From Candidatus Magnetobacterium casense (lineage in GTDB: Bacteria; Nitrospirota; Thermodesulfovibrionia; Thermodesulfovibrionales; Magnetobacteriaceae), in the NCBI RefSeq assembly GCF_000714715.1, contig NZ_JMFO01000011.1:1-64000 (forward strand): a stretch of DNA of 64,000 nucleotides, read 5' to 3'. Position numbers and translations under genes: made by a program. Numbering within the stretch: position 1 is the stretch's first letter; every line of letters starts with the position of its first letter. Of this stretch, positions 1-7,942 are shown piece by piece. The notes below the pieces were generated by a model. That model was not told the DNA's origin. It saw only the letters and a list, made by a program, of their open reading frames with translations, and did not search any database.

Positions 1-277
1 CATCGTTTTTAGTAGATTCTATCAAAAGACTTGTCGTAGGGTAATTATAGACAACTTTGGCTACAAACGCTCTGCCAATTGCATACCTCTCCTTGAGTTT
101 ACGACCTATGCATTGACTGTCTACCCACCACATATGTCTTTCTATCTGAACTATCTCCAGGATTGTAACTAACTGCTTTTGTTTCTTGGTTATTGGATCG
201 GTAAGTATTTCTTCCAACTCTGGGAACAGTACCCGTTGTATATTTCCTGCTAACCATGATATACTCTCTAATAACAT
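1..277 (-). CDS. Transposase N-terminal part (runs off left edge)
   Basis: The minus-strand reading frame opens at an ATG at 277 preceded by an AAAGGAGA ribosome site and stays open to position 2 (92 codons), so the protein continues beyond the window. It begins MLLESISWLAGNIQ and contains the run TKKQKQLVTILEI, then a GRAFVAKVVYNYPTT block. From memory this resembles the N-terminal segment of DDE transposases of the IS4/ISNCY type, where a Lys-Gln-rich helix is followed by an 'AIARAFVAK..YN.PTT' block; the catalytic domain would lie outside the window. A shorter overlapping frame at 99-326 on the same strand is a shadow. The family is not certain, but being next to two other transposase remnants supports an IS-rich junction. 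Confidence 0.6.
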   Translation of the reverse strand, partial: MLLESISWLAGNIQRVLFPELEEILTDPITKKQKQLVTILEIVQIERHMWWVDSQCIGRKLKERYAIGRAFVAKVVYNYPTTSLLIESTKND

Positions 278-357
278 TATGTTCTCCTTTTAATCTATTA
301 TATTTAGGTGTTATATTATAGCACAAAGAGAACTAAAAAAGGTTTAGTTTAGGAGTT

Positions 358-627
358 TTGCAAGAGGCTCGATTAGTTATTGATAATGCCTCACCTCATA
401 AGAGTAAAAGTTTCGAGGAAAATATTCCTAAATGGGAAGCAAAAGGGTTGAAAATATTCTATCTTCCACCTTATTCTCCTAAAATGAATTTAATTGAAAT
501 TCTGTGGAGATTTATGAAGTATGAATGGATTAACTTCAGCGCATACAAAAGTTGGAACCATTTGGTAGATTACATTGATGGTGTGCTTAATAATTTTGGT
601 CAAGAATATATAATTACTTATGGGTAG
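358..627 (+). pseudogene. IS630-type transposase, C-terminal fragment
   Basis: About 89 residues carry the end of a DDE endonuclease domain. VIDNASPHKS supplies the second catalytic Asp with its Asn, and LPPYSPKMNLIEILWR is the classic IS630/Tc1-mariner motif with the final acidic residue. The N-terminal half, with the helix-turn-helix and the first Asp, is missing, and the apparent TTG start has no reason to be real. It is a relic that cannot transpose by itself. It ends directly upstream of a second, unrelated transposase remnant in the same frame, which suggests nested insertions or deletions. Confidence 0.85.
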
Positions 628-810
628 GTACTTATTGATATAGGCAGTGGAGTTATAGAGAGTTCCCATCGTATTATAGTGCAAAGCAGAATGAAACAAT
701 CGGGCATGCATTGGAACAAGAAAAACGTCCAACCTATGGTATCACTAAGAGCATTATATCTATCTGGACGATGGAGCAATATTGTCACACATCTAAAGGT
801 TGCAGCCTGA
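628..810 (+). pseudogene. ISKra4-type transposase, C-terminal remnant
   Basis: Reading on from the TAG at 625-627 in the same frame gives about 60 codons containing IGSGVIESSHR, then RMKQSGMHW and VSLRALYLSGRW, ending in TGA at 808-810. This is the conserved C-terminus of ISKra4-family transposases (typical forms: PIGSGVVESAHR, RMKQSGMRW, LRALYKSGRW). Only the last ~56 residues remain. The surface-protein pseudogene starts immediately downstream, so this element probably removed that gene's N-terminus. Confidence 0.75.
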
Positions 811-2352
811 TGCCACCAAAAATTTATGCACCCCTTACACCAGCATCTCAGACGGTTACCTCTGGTGATACTACAACCCTAATTGTGACGCCCAATTCAT
901 GGTATCAGGTATCTAACGTAACGGGTTGTGGTGGATCACTCAGTGGTAGTACATATACGACCGGTCCATAACAAATGATTGCAATGTTACAGCCACTTTT
1001 GCTCTGTCACCAACCCCAACCCCGACACCTACACCTACGCCAAGTTCGACCCCTACGCCTACCCCGACGCCGACACCAGGCTGTACGACTAAATCAATCA
1101 GTCCAACAAGTAATACTTTTTCATCTGCCGGTGGCAGTGGCAGCGTAAGTGTTACGGCTAGTGCTGGATGTACATGGACTGCAACAAGCAAAAGCGATTG
1201 GATAGCAATAGTTGGAGGTAGTTCTGGAAGTGGAAATGGTACTGTATCCTACACAGTAACTGCAAATACAACTGCAAGTATACGTACCGGTACAATGACC
1301 ATTGCAGATCAGACATTTACAGTAGCTCAAGAGGGTCAGTCATCAACCAAAAAGGTACTCAACATCTTAAAACAAGGTACTGGTGATGGTTCTATAGATG
1401 CTTCAATAGGTACAATTATATGGAACGGTTCTTCTGGCAGTGCTGAGTATGATATTAACACCACAGTAACACTTACAGCAAGTGGAGATATGAGCTCAGA
1501 TTTTGTTACATGGTCAGGTTGTGATACAACTTCATCTAATATATGTACAGTCAAGATGACAGTATCCAAGACGGTTACTGTAAAATTTGATAAAAAGGCG
1601 TCAAATGCCTTTATGTTGACTGTGACAAAAACAGACACAGGTGATGGGTCAGTGACACCGTCTACTGGTGTACTCCAGTGGACTGGCAAGACTGGGACGG
1701 CTATGTATTCTGCCAATTCTCAGGTGATCTTAAAAGCTGATGCGGCTAGCACTTCAAAGTTCGTAGCATGGACCGGCTGTAGTGATTCTATTGGCAATCA
1801 GTGCACTGTGAATATGACATCGGCCAAGTCCATATCCGTAGAGTTTAAACTTAACAACATTGGTAAGAAGGCAAAGCGGGATTTTGATGCTGATGGCAAG
1901 AGTGATGCGGTGACTTCTATCTTTGGTTGATGGATGGAACAAAGATGCAACCTAGCAGTGACGATGTTGTCAAGGGGATACCGACGGATTGGCAGGTCAA
2001 GGCAATTGCTGACTATAATGGTGATGGTAAGAGTGATGTATCCATATACAACACCACGACAGCCAAAACCGTAATCTGGTTGATGGATGGGACAAAAATA
2101 ATCCATGCCGATTACACAAAACCAAATAGTACATCGACAAGTCAATCAGGCCCGCTAACACAGCACAGTTCTGGTACCAGTACCTGGGAGCTGAAATCCT
2201 CAGGCGACTACAACGGTGATGGTGTTAGTGATATGATCTGGCATAATAGTTCAACAGGTGATGTATATATGTGGATAATGGACGGCAGTGGTAATGGTTA
2301 CTCTGGAGGTTGGGTAGACCATGGTATTCCACAAAACTGGAGTATATACTAA
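811..2352 (+). pseudogene. Broken BACON/VCBS surface protein
   Basis: This is a decayed paralogue of the gene at 13072-16050. Signal peptide and N-terminus are absent. The first readable piece (about 830-968) is a repeat domain in frame with 711. A one-base loss near 969 then shifts the frame: TYTTGP is followed by a stop, while the next frame continues with ITNDCNVTATFALS. Next come a Pro-Thr linker (1009-1080), a BACON domain (about 1081-1335) and two 'bacterial repeat' domains. A second lesion near 1900-1935 deletes part of a VCBS repeat (GKSDAV, stop, then WLMDGTKMQ in another frame). The tail has two to three VCBS units and ends GIPQNWSIY, matching the GIPSEWSIY end of its intact paralogue. 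Confidence 0.8.
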
Positions 2353-2362
2353 GCGAAAGAAG

Positions 2363-2385
2363 GTGGAAGGGCTCTGCCCTTCCAC
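2363..2385 (+). terminator. Perfect 10-bp hairpin after the pseudogene
   Basis: GTGGAAGGGC, a TCT loop, then GCCCTTCCAC form a perfect 10-bp stem 11 bases after the stop codon. The downstream run is only weakly T-rich (CTCAAACCTCTTT), so this is a plausible but not classical intrinsic terminator. Similar 'GGGCTCTGCCC'-type hairpins follow other surface-protein genes here. Confidence 0.5.
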
Positions 2386-2543
2386 TCAAACCTCTTTGCC
2401 CCATAAAAAATGCCATGTCTTTTGTACTTAATCCAATCGAAACCTGCTATATCCACCCACAAGACAGACAACATCGGTGACAAAACTATTTCTTCCACAG
2501 GACATCCGCCAAAATGTTAGAATATAGGAAATAGATAAGGACG

Positions 2544-3005
2544 GTGATCCCTATTTTCAGATCAACACGTAGCCTGATGGCAACCCTGTATAAGGCACTT
2601 ACCGATACGGTGGCAATAGAGAAGACACTGGAGAGCTATCTGTGTCCTTTGCAGATGTTTTTCGAATTGACACGTAACGGCTGGAGTGCCGGGGCATTTA
2701 AAATTCTGAAACATGACTTGAATGTTAAGCGCATATTCCTTGCCAAATTAACCGTAGAGTATTTCAGGGGTATTAGTGCAAGCCTTAAACGCCCGGCATC
2801 GCTGCATAACGATTCAGTTGCAGGCACTGCGGAGGCAACAACAGGCACAACTCTTAACGTCAAACAAGTGCATGATAAATCCAGAGAGGAAATGCAGACA
2901 TGGGAAGATATGTTGTCCATCCCCCTGTTTGTCATTGGCGTTGTGTATGCTATAGTCTTAAACGTCAGAAGAACGCTCGTTAAGTTGACAGACGCCCGAA
3001 AATGA
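2544..3005 (+). CDS. Hypothetical protein with one C-terminal hydrophobic segment
   Basis: A 153-residue protein I do not recognise. The GTG at 2544 is preceded by AAGGA at a good distance; the in-frame ATG at 2577 (MATLYKAL) is an alternative. The body is mixed alpha-helical and charged, and residues about 126-142 (IPLFVIGVVYAIVLNV) form a single hydrophobic stretch followed by basic residues. That suggests a membrane-associated protein with its tail anchored near the C-terminus. It lies alone between a decayed surface-protein gene and rubredoxin, and no function can be inferred. Confidence 0.5.
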   Translation: MIPIFRSTRSLMATLYKALTDTVAIEKTLESYLCPLQMFFELTRNGWSAGAFKILKHDLNVKRIFLAKLTVEYFRGISASLKRPASLHNDSVAGTAEATTGTTLNVKQVHDKSREEMQTWEDMLSIPLFVIGVVYAIVLNVRRTLVKLTDARK

Positions 3006-3086
3006 GCTGTTCTCACCTTCAGGGGTCAGGGGAGGGTAGGATTGGGCTTGGTGGCATAGAACAAATTATACCTATCCCTAATCCCC

Positions 3087-3116
3087 TTGACGTTTATAGT
3101 TTAAAGGTTGTAACAT
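3087..3116 (+). promoter_or_regulatory. Possible sigma-70 promoter for rubredoxin
   Basis: TTGACG at 3087-3092 and TAACAT at 3111-3116 are separated by 18 bp, about 44 bp upstream of the rubredoxin start. The -35 is good and the -10 is modest. There is no direct evidence of activity. Confidence 0.4.
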
Positions 3117-3159
3117 TAGTTACGAATTTTAAACAAAACAAAAAGGAAGGATAGATATT

Positions 3160-3339
3160 ATGTCACAAGCTCAGGAATCAAAGGTTTATGTGTGTGGTCT
3201 GTGCGGTTACATATACGATCCCAAAAAGGGGGACAAGAAGTCAAAGATACCGCCCGGGGTGGAGTTCAAGGACTTGCCTGAGGGGTGGAAGTGTCCTTTG
3301 TGTGGTGTTGGAGTGTCGCGGTTTAATGAGATGCTATAG
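3160..3339 (+). CDS. Rubredoxin
   Basis: A 59-residue small iron protein that carries single electrons between redox partners in the cytoplasm. Two CxxCG-type knuckles bind the Fe(SCys)4 centre: VCGLCGYIYD near residue 11 and CPLCGVGVSRF near residue 45. Between them the usual aromatic residues and the PPGVEFKDLPEGWKCP block of rubredoxins are present. The ATG at 3160 follows AAGGAAGG with correct spacing. It is monocistronic, with a promoter-like sequence upstream and an intrinsic terminator downstream. Its usual use in oxygen or peroxide detoxification would fit a microaerophile or anaerobe, but the partner is not in the window. Confidence 0.93.
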   Translation: MSQAQESKVYVCGLCGYIYDPKKGDKKSKIPPGVEFKDLPEGWKCPLCGVGVSRFNEML

Positions 3340-3385
3340 GCGTTAGGGCAGTTGCAGACTGAACCACAACTGATAATGCCCCATT

Positions 3386-3413
3386 GGGGGGCAAACACCC
3401 CCCGTCTTTTTTT
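3386..3413 (+). terminator. Intrinsic terminator after rubredoxin
   Basis: GGGGGG (3386-3391), loop CAAACA, CCCCCC (3398-3403), then GTC and a run of seven Ts. This is a classical Rho-independent terminator on the plus strand. It also separates rubredoxin from the convergent hemL. Confidence 0.8.
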
Positions 3414-3428
3414 GATTGCGCGTTGAGG

Positions 3429-4715
3429 TTATAGGGCCTTAAGGGACTTGAATGCGGCCTTGATGGTATCGTCGATATCGCCGTCTGAGTGAGCCAACGA
3501 AATGAACCCGGCCTCAAACTGAGATGGAGCCAGGTACACGCCCTCATCGAGCATGAGCCTGAAAAATCGTCCATATCGTTCGGTATCTGCTTTAAGTGCC
3601 GTGTCGTAGTCAAAGACGTCGCCGTCGCAGAAGTACTGGCAGAACATTGTCCCAACGCGGTAGAACCTTGTTTTTGCGCCTGCTTTGGCTGCGGCGTCCG
3701 TCAAGCCCTCCTGTAGCGCCTGAGCCGTGCGCTCCAGCTTGTCGTATACGCCACCTTCCATGAGCAGCCTGAGGGTCTTGATACCGGCAGTCATGGCGAT
3801 GGGATTACCCGATAGCGTACCCGCCTGGTAGACAGGTCCCTCCGGCGCTATCATAGCCATGATCTCACCCTTGCCACCGTATGCCCCCACGGGCAGACCT
3901 CCTCCAATCACCTTGCCCAGGCATGTCATATCAGGCGTGATCCCATACATTGCCTGAGCGCCGCCAATGCCAACCCTGAACCCCGTCATGACCTCATCAA
4001 ATATGAGTACGATATCGTACCTGGCAGAGAGTTCCCTGAGTCGTTGCAGGAATCCCTCTCTGGGCAGTACGCAGCCAATGTTACCGATCACGGGTTCAAG
4101 GATGATACAGGCGATTTCCTTGTGTTGCTGTGTGATAACGGTTTCAATGGCATCGACGTTGTTAAATGGCAGGGTTATGGTGGCCGCTGCAAAGGACTGC
4201 GGCACTCCCGGACTGGTAGGGATCGACAGGGTCGTTGCCCCGGAGCCGGCCTTCACCAGGAGGCCATCGGCATGACCGTGGTAGCAACCGTCAAACTTGA
4301 TAACCTTGTCCTTTTTCGTAAAAGCCCTGGCTGCTCGTATGGCACTCATTGTGGCCTCGGTTCCAGAGTTGACAAAGCGCACCTTGGCCATAGACGGATA
4401 TAGCCCCAGGACAAGCTCGGCCAGCTCCACCTCAAGTGCAGTTGGGGCACCGTAGCTCGTGCCGTTTTCGACCGCCCCCCTGATGGCCTCAACCACCGCA
4501 GGGTGCGCATGACCAAGCACCATCGGTCCCCAGGAAAGGACGTAATCAATGTAGGCATTGTCATCGACGTCGTAGACCCGCGACCCCTTTGCACGTGCAA
4601 TAAACAGCGGATTGCCTCCCACCGCCTTAAACGCCCTCACCGGACTGTTGACACCTCCAGGGATCAGTTGTTGAGCCTTGGAAAATAACTCGTTTGATCT
4701 TGTATGTTTTCTCAT
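3429..4715 (-). CDS. hemL: Glutamate-1-semialdehyde 2,1-aminomutase
   Basis: A PLP-dependent class III aminotransferase that converts glutamate-1-semialdehyde to 5-aminolevulinate, the last step of the C5 route to tetrapyrroles. The protein opens RSNELFSKAQQLIPGGVNS, the standard HemL N-terminus. The family blocks DEVMTGFR and TCLGKVIGGGLPVGAYGG, with the Schiff-base Lys, are intact, as is AGTLSGNP. I chose the ATG at 4715 (MRKHTRSNEL, 428 aa), which matches the usual length; the frame stays open upstream to 4808 but those residues are not conserved. Heme and cobalamin synthesis need its product, and cobQ lies 37 kb away. Confidence 0.95.
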   Translation of the reverse strand: MRKHTRSNELFSKAQQLIPGGVNSPVRAFKAVGGNPLFIARAKGSRVYDVDDNAYIDYVLSWGPMVLGHAHPAVVEAIRGAVENGTSYGAPTALEVELAELVLGLYPSMAKVRFVNSGTEATMSAIRAARAFTKKDKVIKFDGCYHGHADGLLVKAGSGATTLSIPTSPGVPQSFAAATITLPFNNVDAIETVITQQHKEIACIILEPVIGNIGCVLPREGFLQRLRELSARYDIVLIFDEVMTGFRVGIGGAQAMYGITPDMTCLGKVIGGGLPVGAYGGKGEIMAMIAPEGPVYQAGTLSGNPIAMTAGIKTLRLLMEGGVYDKLERTAQALQEGLTDAAAKAGAKTRFYRVGTMFCQYFCDGDVFDYDTALKADTERYGRFFRLMLDEGVYLAPSQFEAGFISLAHSDGDIDDTIKAAFKSLKAL

Positions 4716-4819
4716 GCCATATATTAACATAAACAGGGGGATGGTGGGGAGGGCAGAGCCGTTTCCCTTCTTTTTTTCCACGGATTGACAAAGCTGTGCG
4801 CAAACCATTACTATAAACT

Positions 4820-5641
4820 ATGTTCACGCAACTGCAGATAAGGGTTGGCAACCAGACCTCATGTGTAGCCTCATCGCCGGGGCTGCCGTTTGGGTATGCC
4901 ATCGCCAGCGGATTTGATACCTTTGAGTGGTTCCCTGACAAGAAGGATTGGGGGGGGTGGCTGGAGGACGATATAAGCCCCACCGAAAGAACTAACATAA
5001 GGAAAAAGGCCGCTCAACAAAAGATCACCCTGAGCGTCCATGCCCCCCTTGTGGTAAATCCGCTGCGGGGTGAGACCTATGACGCCTTCACCAATACCGT
5101 TGACTTTGCCCTGGACATAGGTGCCGTGCTTATCAACATCCACCTGTTTAACCACGAGGGAATGGAGAGATACGTACAATCCCTGGAGCCTTACATCAGA
5201 CGCACGGCAGAGTTAAACCTGAAGCTCTCAATCGAAAACACCCCGGAAATATCCCCTGATGACGTCAACAGGGCATTTGAGCTTATCGGACAGCTCGACC
5301 ACATACCAACAGACCACGTGGGAATGTGCTTTGACATCGGACACGCAAACATATTCCCCCATACACGCAATGACTACATCCGCTACATCAGGACAATACA
5401 GCCGCACGTATCAATCATACACATCCACATGCACGAAAACTACGGCGATTGGGACAGACATATGCCCATATTCACTGGCCCGGCCGGGGACAACCCCATC
5501 GGCATAACCGCCTTTGTCGCCGAAATGAAACGACGCAACTTTTCCGGTTCGATAATAATGGAACAGTGGCCTGAAAACCCCTACTTCCTAAACAACGCCC
5601 GTGACAGGTTGCTGGCAATCTTTAACGACAACAACGTCTGA
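4820..5641 (+). CDS. Sugar phosphate isomerase/epimerase-like TIM barrel
   Basis: A 273-residue protein of the AP endonuclease 2/xylose isomerase-like TIM-barrel superfamily. Expected metal-binding positions are visible: His in SVHAPLVVNP, Glu in LSIENTPE, Asp-x-x-His in CFDIGHANIF, His in IIHIHMHENYGD, and Glu near the end in IIMEQWPEN. Such proteins usually isomerise or epimerise a sugar or polyol; the substrate cannot be told from sequence. It is divergent from hemL with only about 100 bp between the two starts. A tiny truncated gene follows after 7 bases, so they probably were co-transcribed. Confidence 0.8.
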   Translation: MFTQLQIRVGNQTSCVASSPGLPFGYAIASGFDTFEWFPDKKDWGGWLEDDISPTERTNIRKKAAQQKITLSVHAPLVVNPLRGETYDAFTNTVDFALDIGAVLINIHLFNHEGMERYVQSLEPYIRRTAELNLKLSIENTPEISPDDVNRAFELIGQLDHIPTDHVGMCFDIGHANIFPHTRNDYIRYIRTIQPHVSIIHIHMHENYGDWDRHMPIFTGPAGDNPIGITAFVAEMKRRNFSGSIIMEQWPENPYFLNNARDRLLAIFNDNNV

Positions 5642-5648
5642 GGAGCAC

Positions 5649-5756
5649 ATGGCAGAGATAAGTTTTAGCAGAAACTACAGCGACATGTGCATATCGCACG
5701 GAGTCAATGCCGGTTTTCAGTTTGAGTTCTACTGCGAGCGCTGCAACGATAAATAA
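5649..5756 (+). pseudogene. Truncated zinc-ribbon protein, 35 aa
   Basis: The ATG at 5649 follows GAGGAGC and encodes MAEISFSRNYSDMCI, then NAGFQFEFYCERCNDK and a stop. From memory this is the N-terminus of a small zinc-ribbon protein in which CERC is the first metal knuckle; the second knuckle and the rest are missing. The break coincides with the left end of a GC-rich repeat that begins about 5755, so the element has truncated the gene. Confidence 0.55.
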
Positions 5757-5900
5757 CGGAGTATAAATGTTTAGAACATTAGGGTTAAGAATAATGGGGT
5801 CAAGGGGACTGGTCCCCTTGCGGGGGAGGTCTGAGGAGGGGGCGGAGCCGCCCTCCTTCTTTTCTTCTGTTGTTATAGCTACTTATACTCTTCTGCTTAC
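5755..5900 (+). repeat. GC-rich modular repeat, copy A
   Basis: The left module begins AACGGAGTATAAATG and continues through an AGGGTTAAGAATAATGGGG block. The core has GGTCCCCTTGCGGGG and a GGGCGGAGCCGCCC dyad followed by T-rich DNA. The right module ends in CTACTTATACTCTTCTGC. The reverse complement of the same sequence is at 16434-16578 and related copies are at 52493 and 54790. The dyad plus pyrimidine run could act as a terminator. It truncates the gene on its left and abuts the start of the gene on its right. Confidence 0.85.
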
Positions 5901-5914
5901 ATGGCGCACGGAGT

Positions 5915-7879
5915 GTGGCCACAGGATGCGCTGAGTTGTCATATGTGTTTTATGCCCTTGCCCTGATTGTTGTTGCAGCCGTGGTGGTAGGTGGGGTGGG
6001 GGGCAGAGTGGTCAAGGCTCTTGGCAGGGGTTCGGAGCACTTCCCCGGGGTTATCTCTCTGGCGTCTGTTGTTGTTGGGGCGGCGTTTATGGTTAAGGTC
6101 GCCTATGATGTGCTGTTTTCAGGGCAGTCCCGCATGGTTGTCTTAGACCTCGGTTCTCCTCTGGCAGTGGTGCCGCTGCAACTGGATGCCTTATCGGCCT
6201 TCTTTGTCTGTCTTATTGCCGTTATGGGCACTCTCAATGCCCTGTACATGCAGGGGTACATACGCCTTAATCCCAATAAAAACATACCTGTAGCGCGACA
6301 CTATATGTTTTTTAACCTGATGCTTGCCGCCATGGTTGTCGTCGTGACGGTCAAAAACACCATAGCCTTTGTCATGGCATGGGAGATTATGTTGGTGTGC
6401 GCATTTTTTATACTCCTGTCTGAGCGCCAAGGCACACGGACAAGGGCCGTTGCCCTGGGATACATCGCATATATGCACATGGGGGTCATTGTGTTGATGG
6501 CGGGGTTTGCCGCTGCCAGTGTGTACTGCGGCGGGACGGATTTCACTGATCTGGCCGCACTCCGGTGGAGTTCTTCGGGTGTGGGCGTGTATTACCTGCT
6601 GCTGGTGGGGTTTGGCTTCATGGCGGGTAGTGTGCCTTTTCATGCCTGGATGACAAAGACCTCCACCACCACCGCCGGCGGCGATCTATGGCTGTTATCC
6701 GGACTCCTCACAAACATGGGCATCTACGGGATACTCAGGTGCATTGCTGAAACGGGGACTGCCCCCAAATATGCCGGTTACGTGGTGCTCATATTCTCCG
6801 TTGTCACGGGCCTGTGGGGCGCCATCAACAGCATCACGCAGAACAACCTCAGAGGAGTTATCACCTGCAACAGCGTTGAAAACACCGGCGTCATAGGGAT
6901 CGGCATCGGCACCGGTCTGATAGGTCAGGGCAACGGTCTGCCCCTGATGACCGCACTTGGCTTTGGTGGCGCCGTGTTTCATACGTTGAATCACACCCTG
7001 TTTAAGGGGCTGCTGGCCTATGGTGTTGGCGCCTTTGTCAGGGGCGTTAATACCGGCAACCTGGGCCTTATGGGCGGACTCATAAAGAGGATGCCGGTTG
7101 TGGCGGTGTTGTTTCTGTGCGGATGTCTGTGCGTGTGCGGTCTGCCGCCCTTTAACGGTTTTATCAGTGTTGCCGTCATTTTCATGGGGCTACTGGGGGC
7201 CAAGGGGTCAGCCAATGGGGCAGTGTTAAGTGCGGGAGGGCTGGGTGTTGCAGCCCTTGCGCTGATAAATGCCCTGACGGCCATAGCCTTCATAAAGGTG
7301 TCAGGTTATGCGCTCCTGGGGCAGCCACGCAGCACGAAGGCCGCCGAGGCAGAGCCATCCCCTGCCTCCATGACCCTGCCTATGGTGGTGCTTGCCGTTG
7401 TCTGTCTGCTGCTCGGCCTGATGCCGGAGCTGGTGTCAGGCGTGGTAAAGGCAGCGTTGGTCTCTATGCACATAAACCCCGATATCGCCATACACGAAAC
7501 CTCTATGCTCGTCTCATCGATATCGAGGGCATCACTGTTGCCGGTGTTTGCAACCGGGGCGCTTATGCTTCTGAGGTCGTTGGTTCCATTGAGCCAGGGG
7601 TCGCTGACCCCAAAAGCCCAACCAGTTGCACTTGTCAACGGTGAGAAAAATCAACGTTCATCGGCCTCATTCTTCGTTGCCGGTTCCGCCTCCATGGTCG
7701 CCGTTGTAGCCCGTGTTGACGCCATTGTGCAAGGCATCGGCGGGGTGTTGCCGTGGTTTTGGCTGCGTTGCAGGCGGGCGTTTGAGACCATTGGCCGGCT
7801 TCAGGGCGGGCAGATGAGGCTCTACATACTCTACCTCCTGGCGACCCTGCTGGTTACACTGCTGATTATGAATGGTTAG
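5915..7879 (+). CDS. Hydrogenase-4 subunit B-like proton-translocating membrane protein
   Basis: A 654-residue polytopic protein of the Proton_antipo_M family (NuoL/MrpA/HyfB), the antiporter-like subunit of respiratory or formate-linked hydrogenase complexes. HyfB-like features include NHTLFKGLLAYGVGAF (lysine-bearing helix), GGLIKRMP, GLPPFNGFIS and a final hydrophobic tail typical of the subunit. Around a dozen or more membrane helices are apparent. The start is uncertain: GTG at 5915 is first in frame, 14 bases after repeat copy A, with no clear ribosome site. No hyfC-I or hydrogenase gene is adjacent, so it is either an orphan or separated from its operon by repeat-driven rearrangement. 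Confidence 0.82.
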   Translation: MATGCAELSYVFYALALIVVAAVVVGGVGGRVVKALGRGSEHFPGVISLASVVVGAAFMVKVAYDVLFSGQSRMVVLDLGSPLAVVPLQLDALSAFFVCLIAVMGTLNALYMQGYIRLNPNKNIPVARHYMFFNLMLAAMVVVVTVKNTIAFVMAWEIMLVCAFFILLSERQGTRTRAVALGYIAYMHMGVIVLMAGFAAASVYCGGTDFTDLAALRWSSSGVGVYYLLLVGFGFMAGSVPFHAWMTKTSTTTAGGDLWLLSGLLTNMGIYGILRCIAETGTAPKYAGYVVLIFSVVTGLWGAINSITQNNLRGVITCNSVENTGVIGIGIGTGLIGQGNGLPLMTALGFGGAVFHTLNHTLFKGLLAYGVGAFVRGVNTGNLGLMGGLIKRMPVVAVLFLCGCLCVCGLPPFNGFISVAVIFMGLLGAKGSANGAVLSAGGLGVAALALINALTAIAFIKVSGYALLGQPRSTKAAEAEPSPASMTLPMVVLAVVCLLLGLMPELVSGVVKAALVSMHINPDIAIHETSMLVSSISRASLLPVFATGALMLLRSLVPLSQGSLTPKAQPVALVNGEKNQRSSASFFVAGSASMVAVVARVDAIVQGIGGVLPWFWLRCRRAFETIGRLQGGQMRLYILYLLATLLVTLLIMNG

Positions 7880-7890
7880 CCTACCCCCCC

Positions 7891-7926
7891 CAAAAAAAAT
7901 AAGAAAAAGGGGGCGGCGCTGCCCCC
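7891..7926 (-). terminator. Intrinsic terminator for the 7943-9214 gene
   Basis: Read on the minus strand, a GGGGGC...GCCCCC-type GC-rich hairpin (7908-7926) is followed by a long T-rich run (A-rich on the plus strand, 7891-7907). It sits 17 bases past the stop codon of the minus-strand VCBS gene. Confidence 0.65.
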
Positions 7927-7942
7927 CTCGACCCCCAACTTT

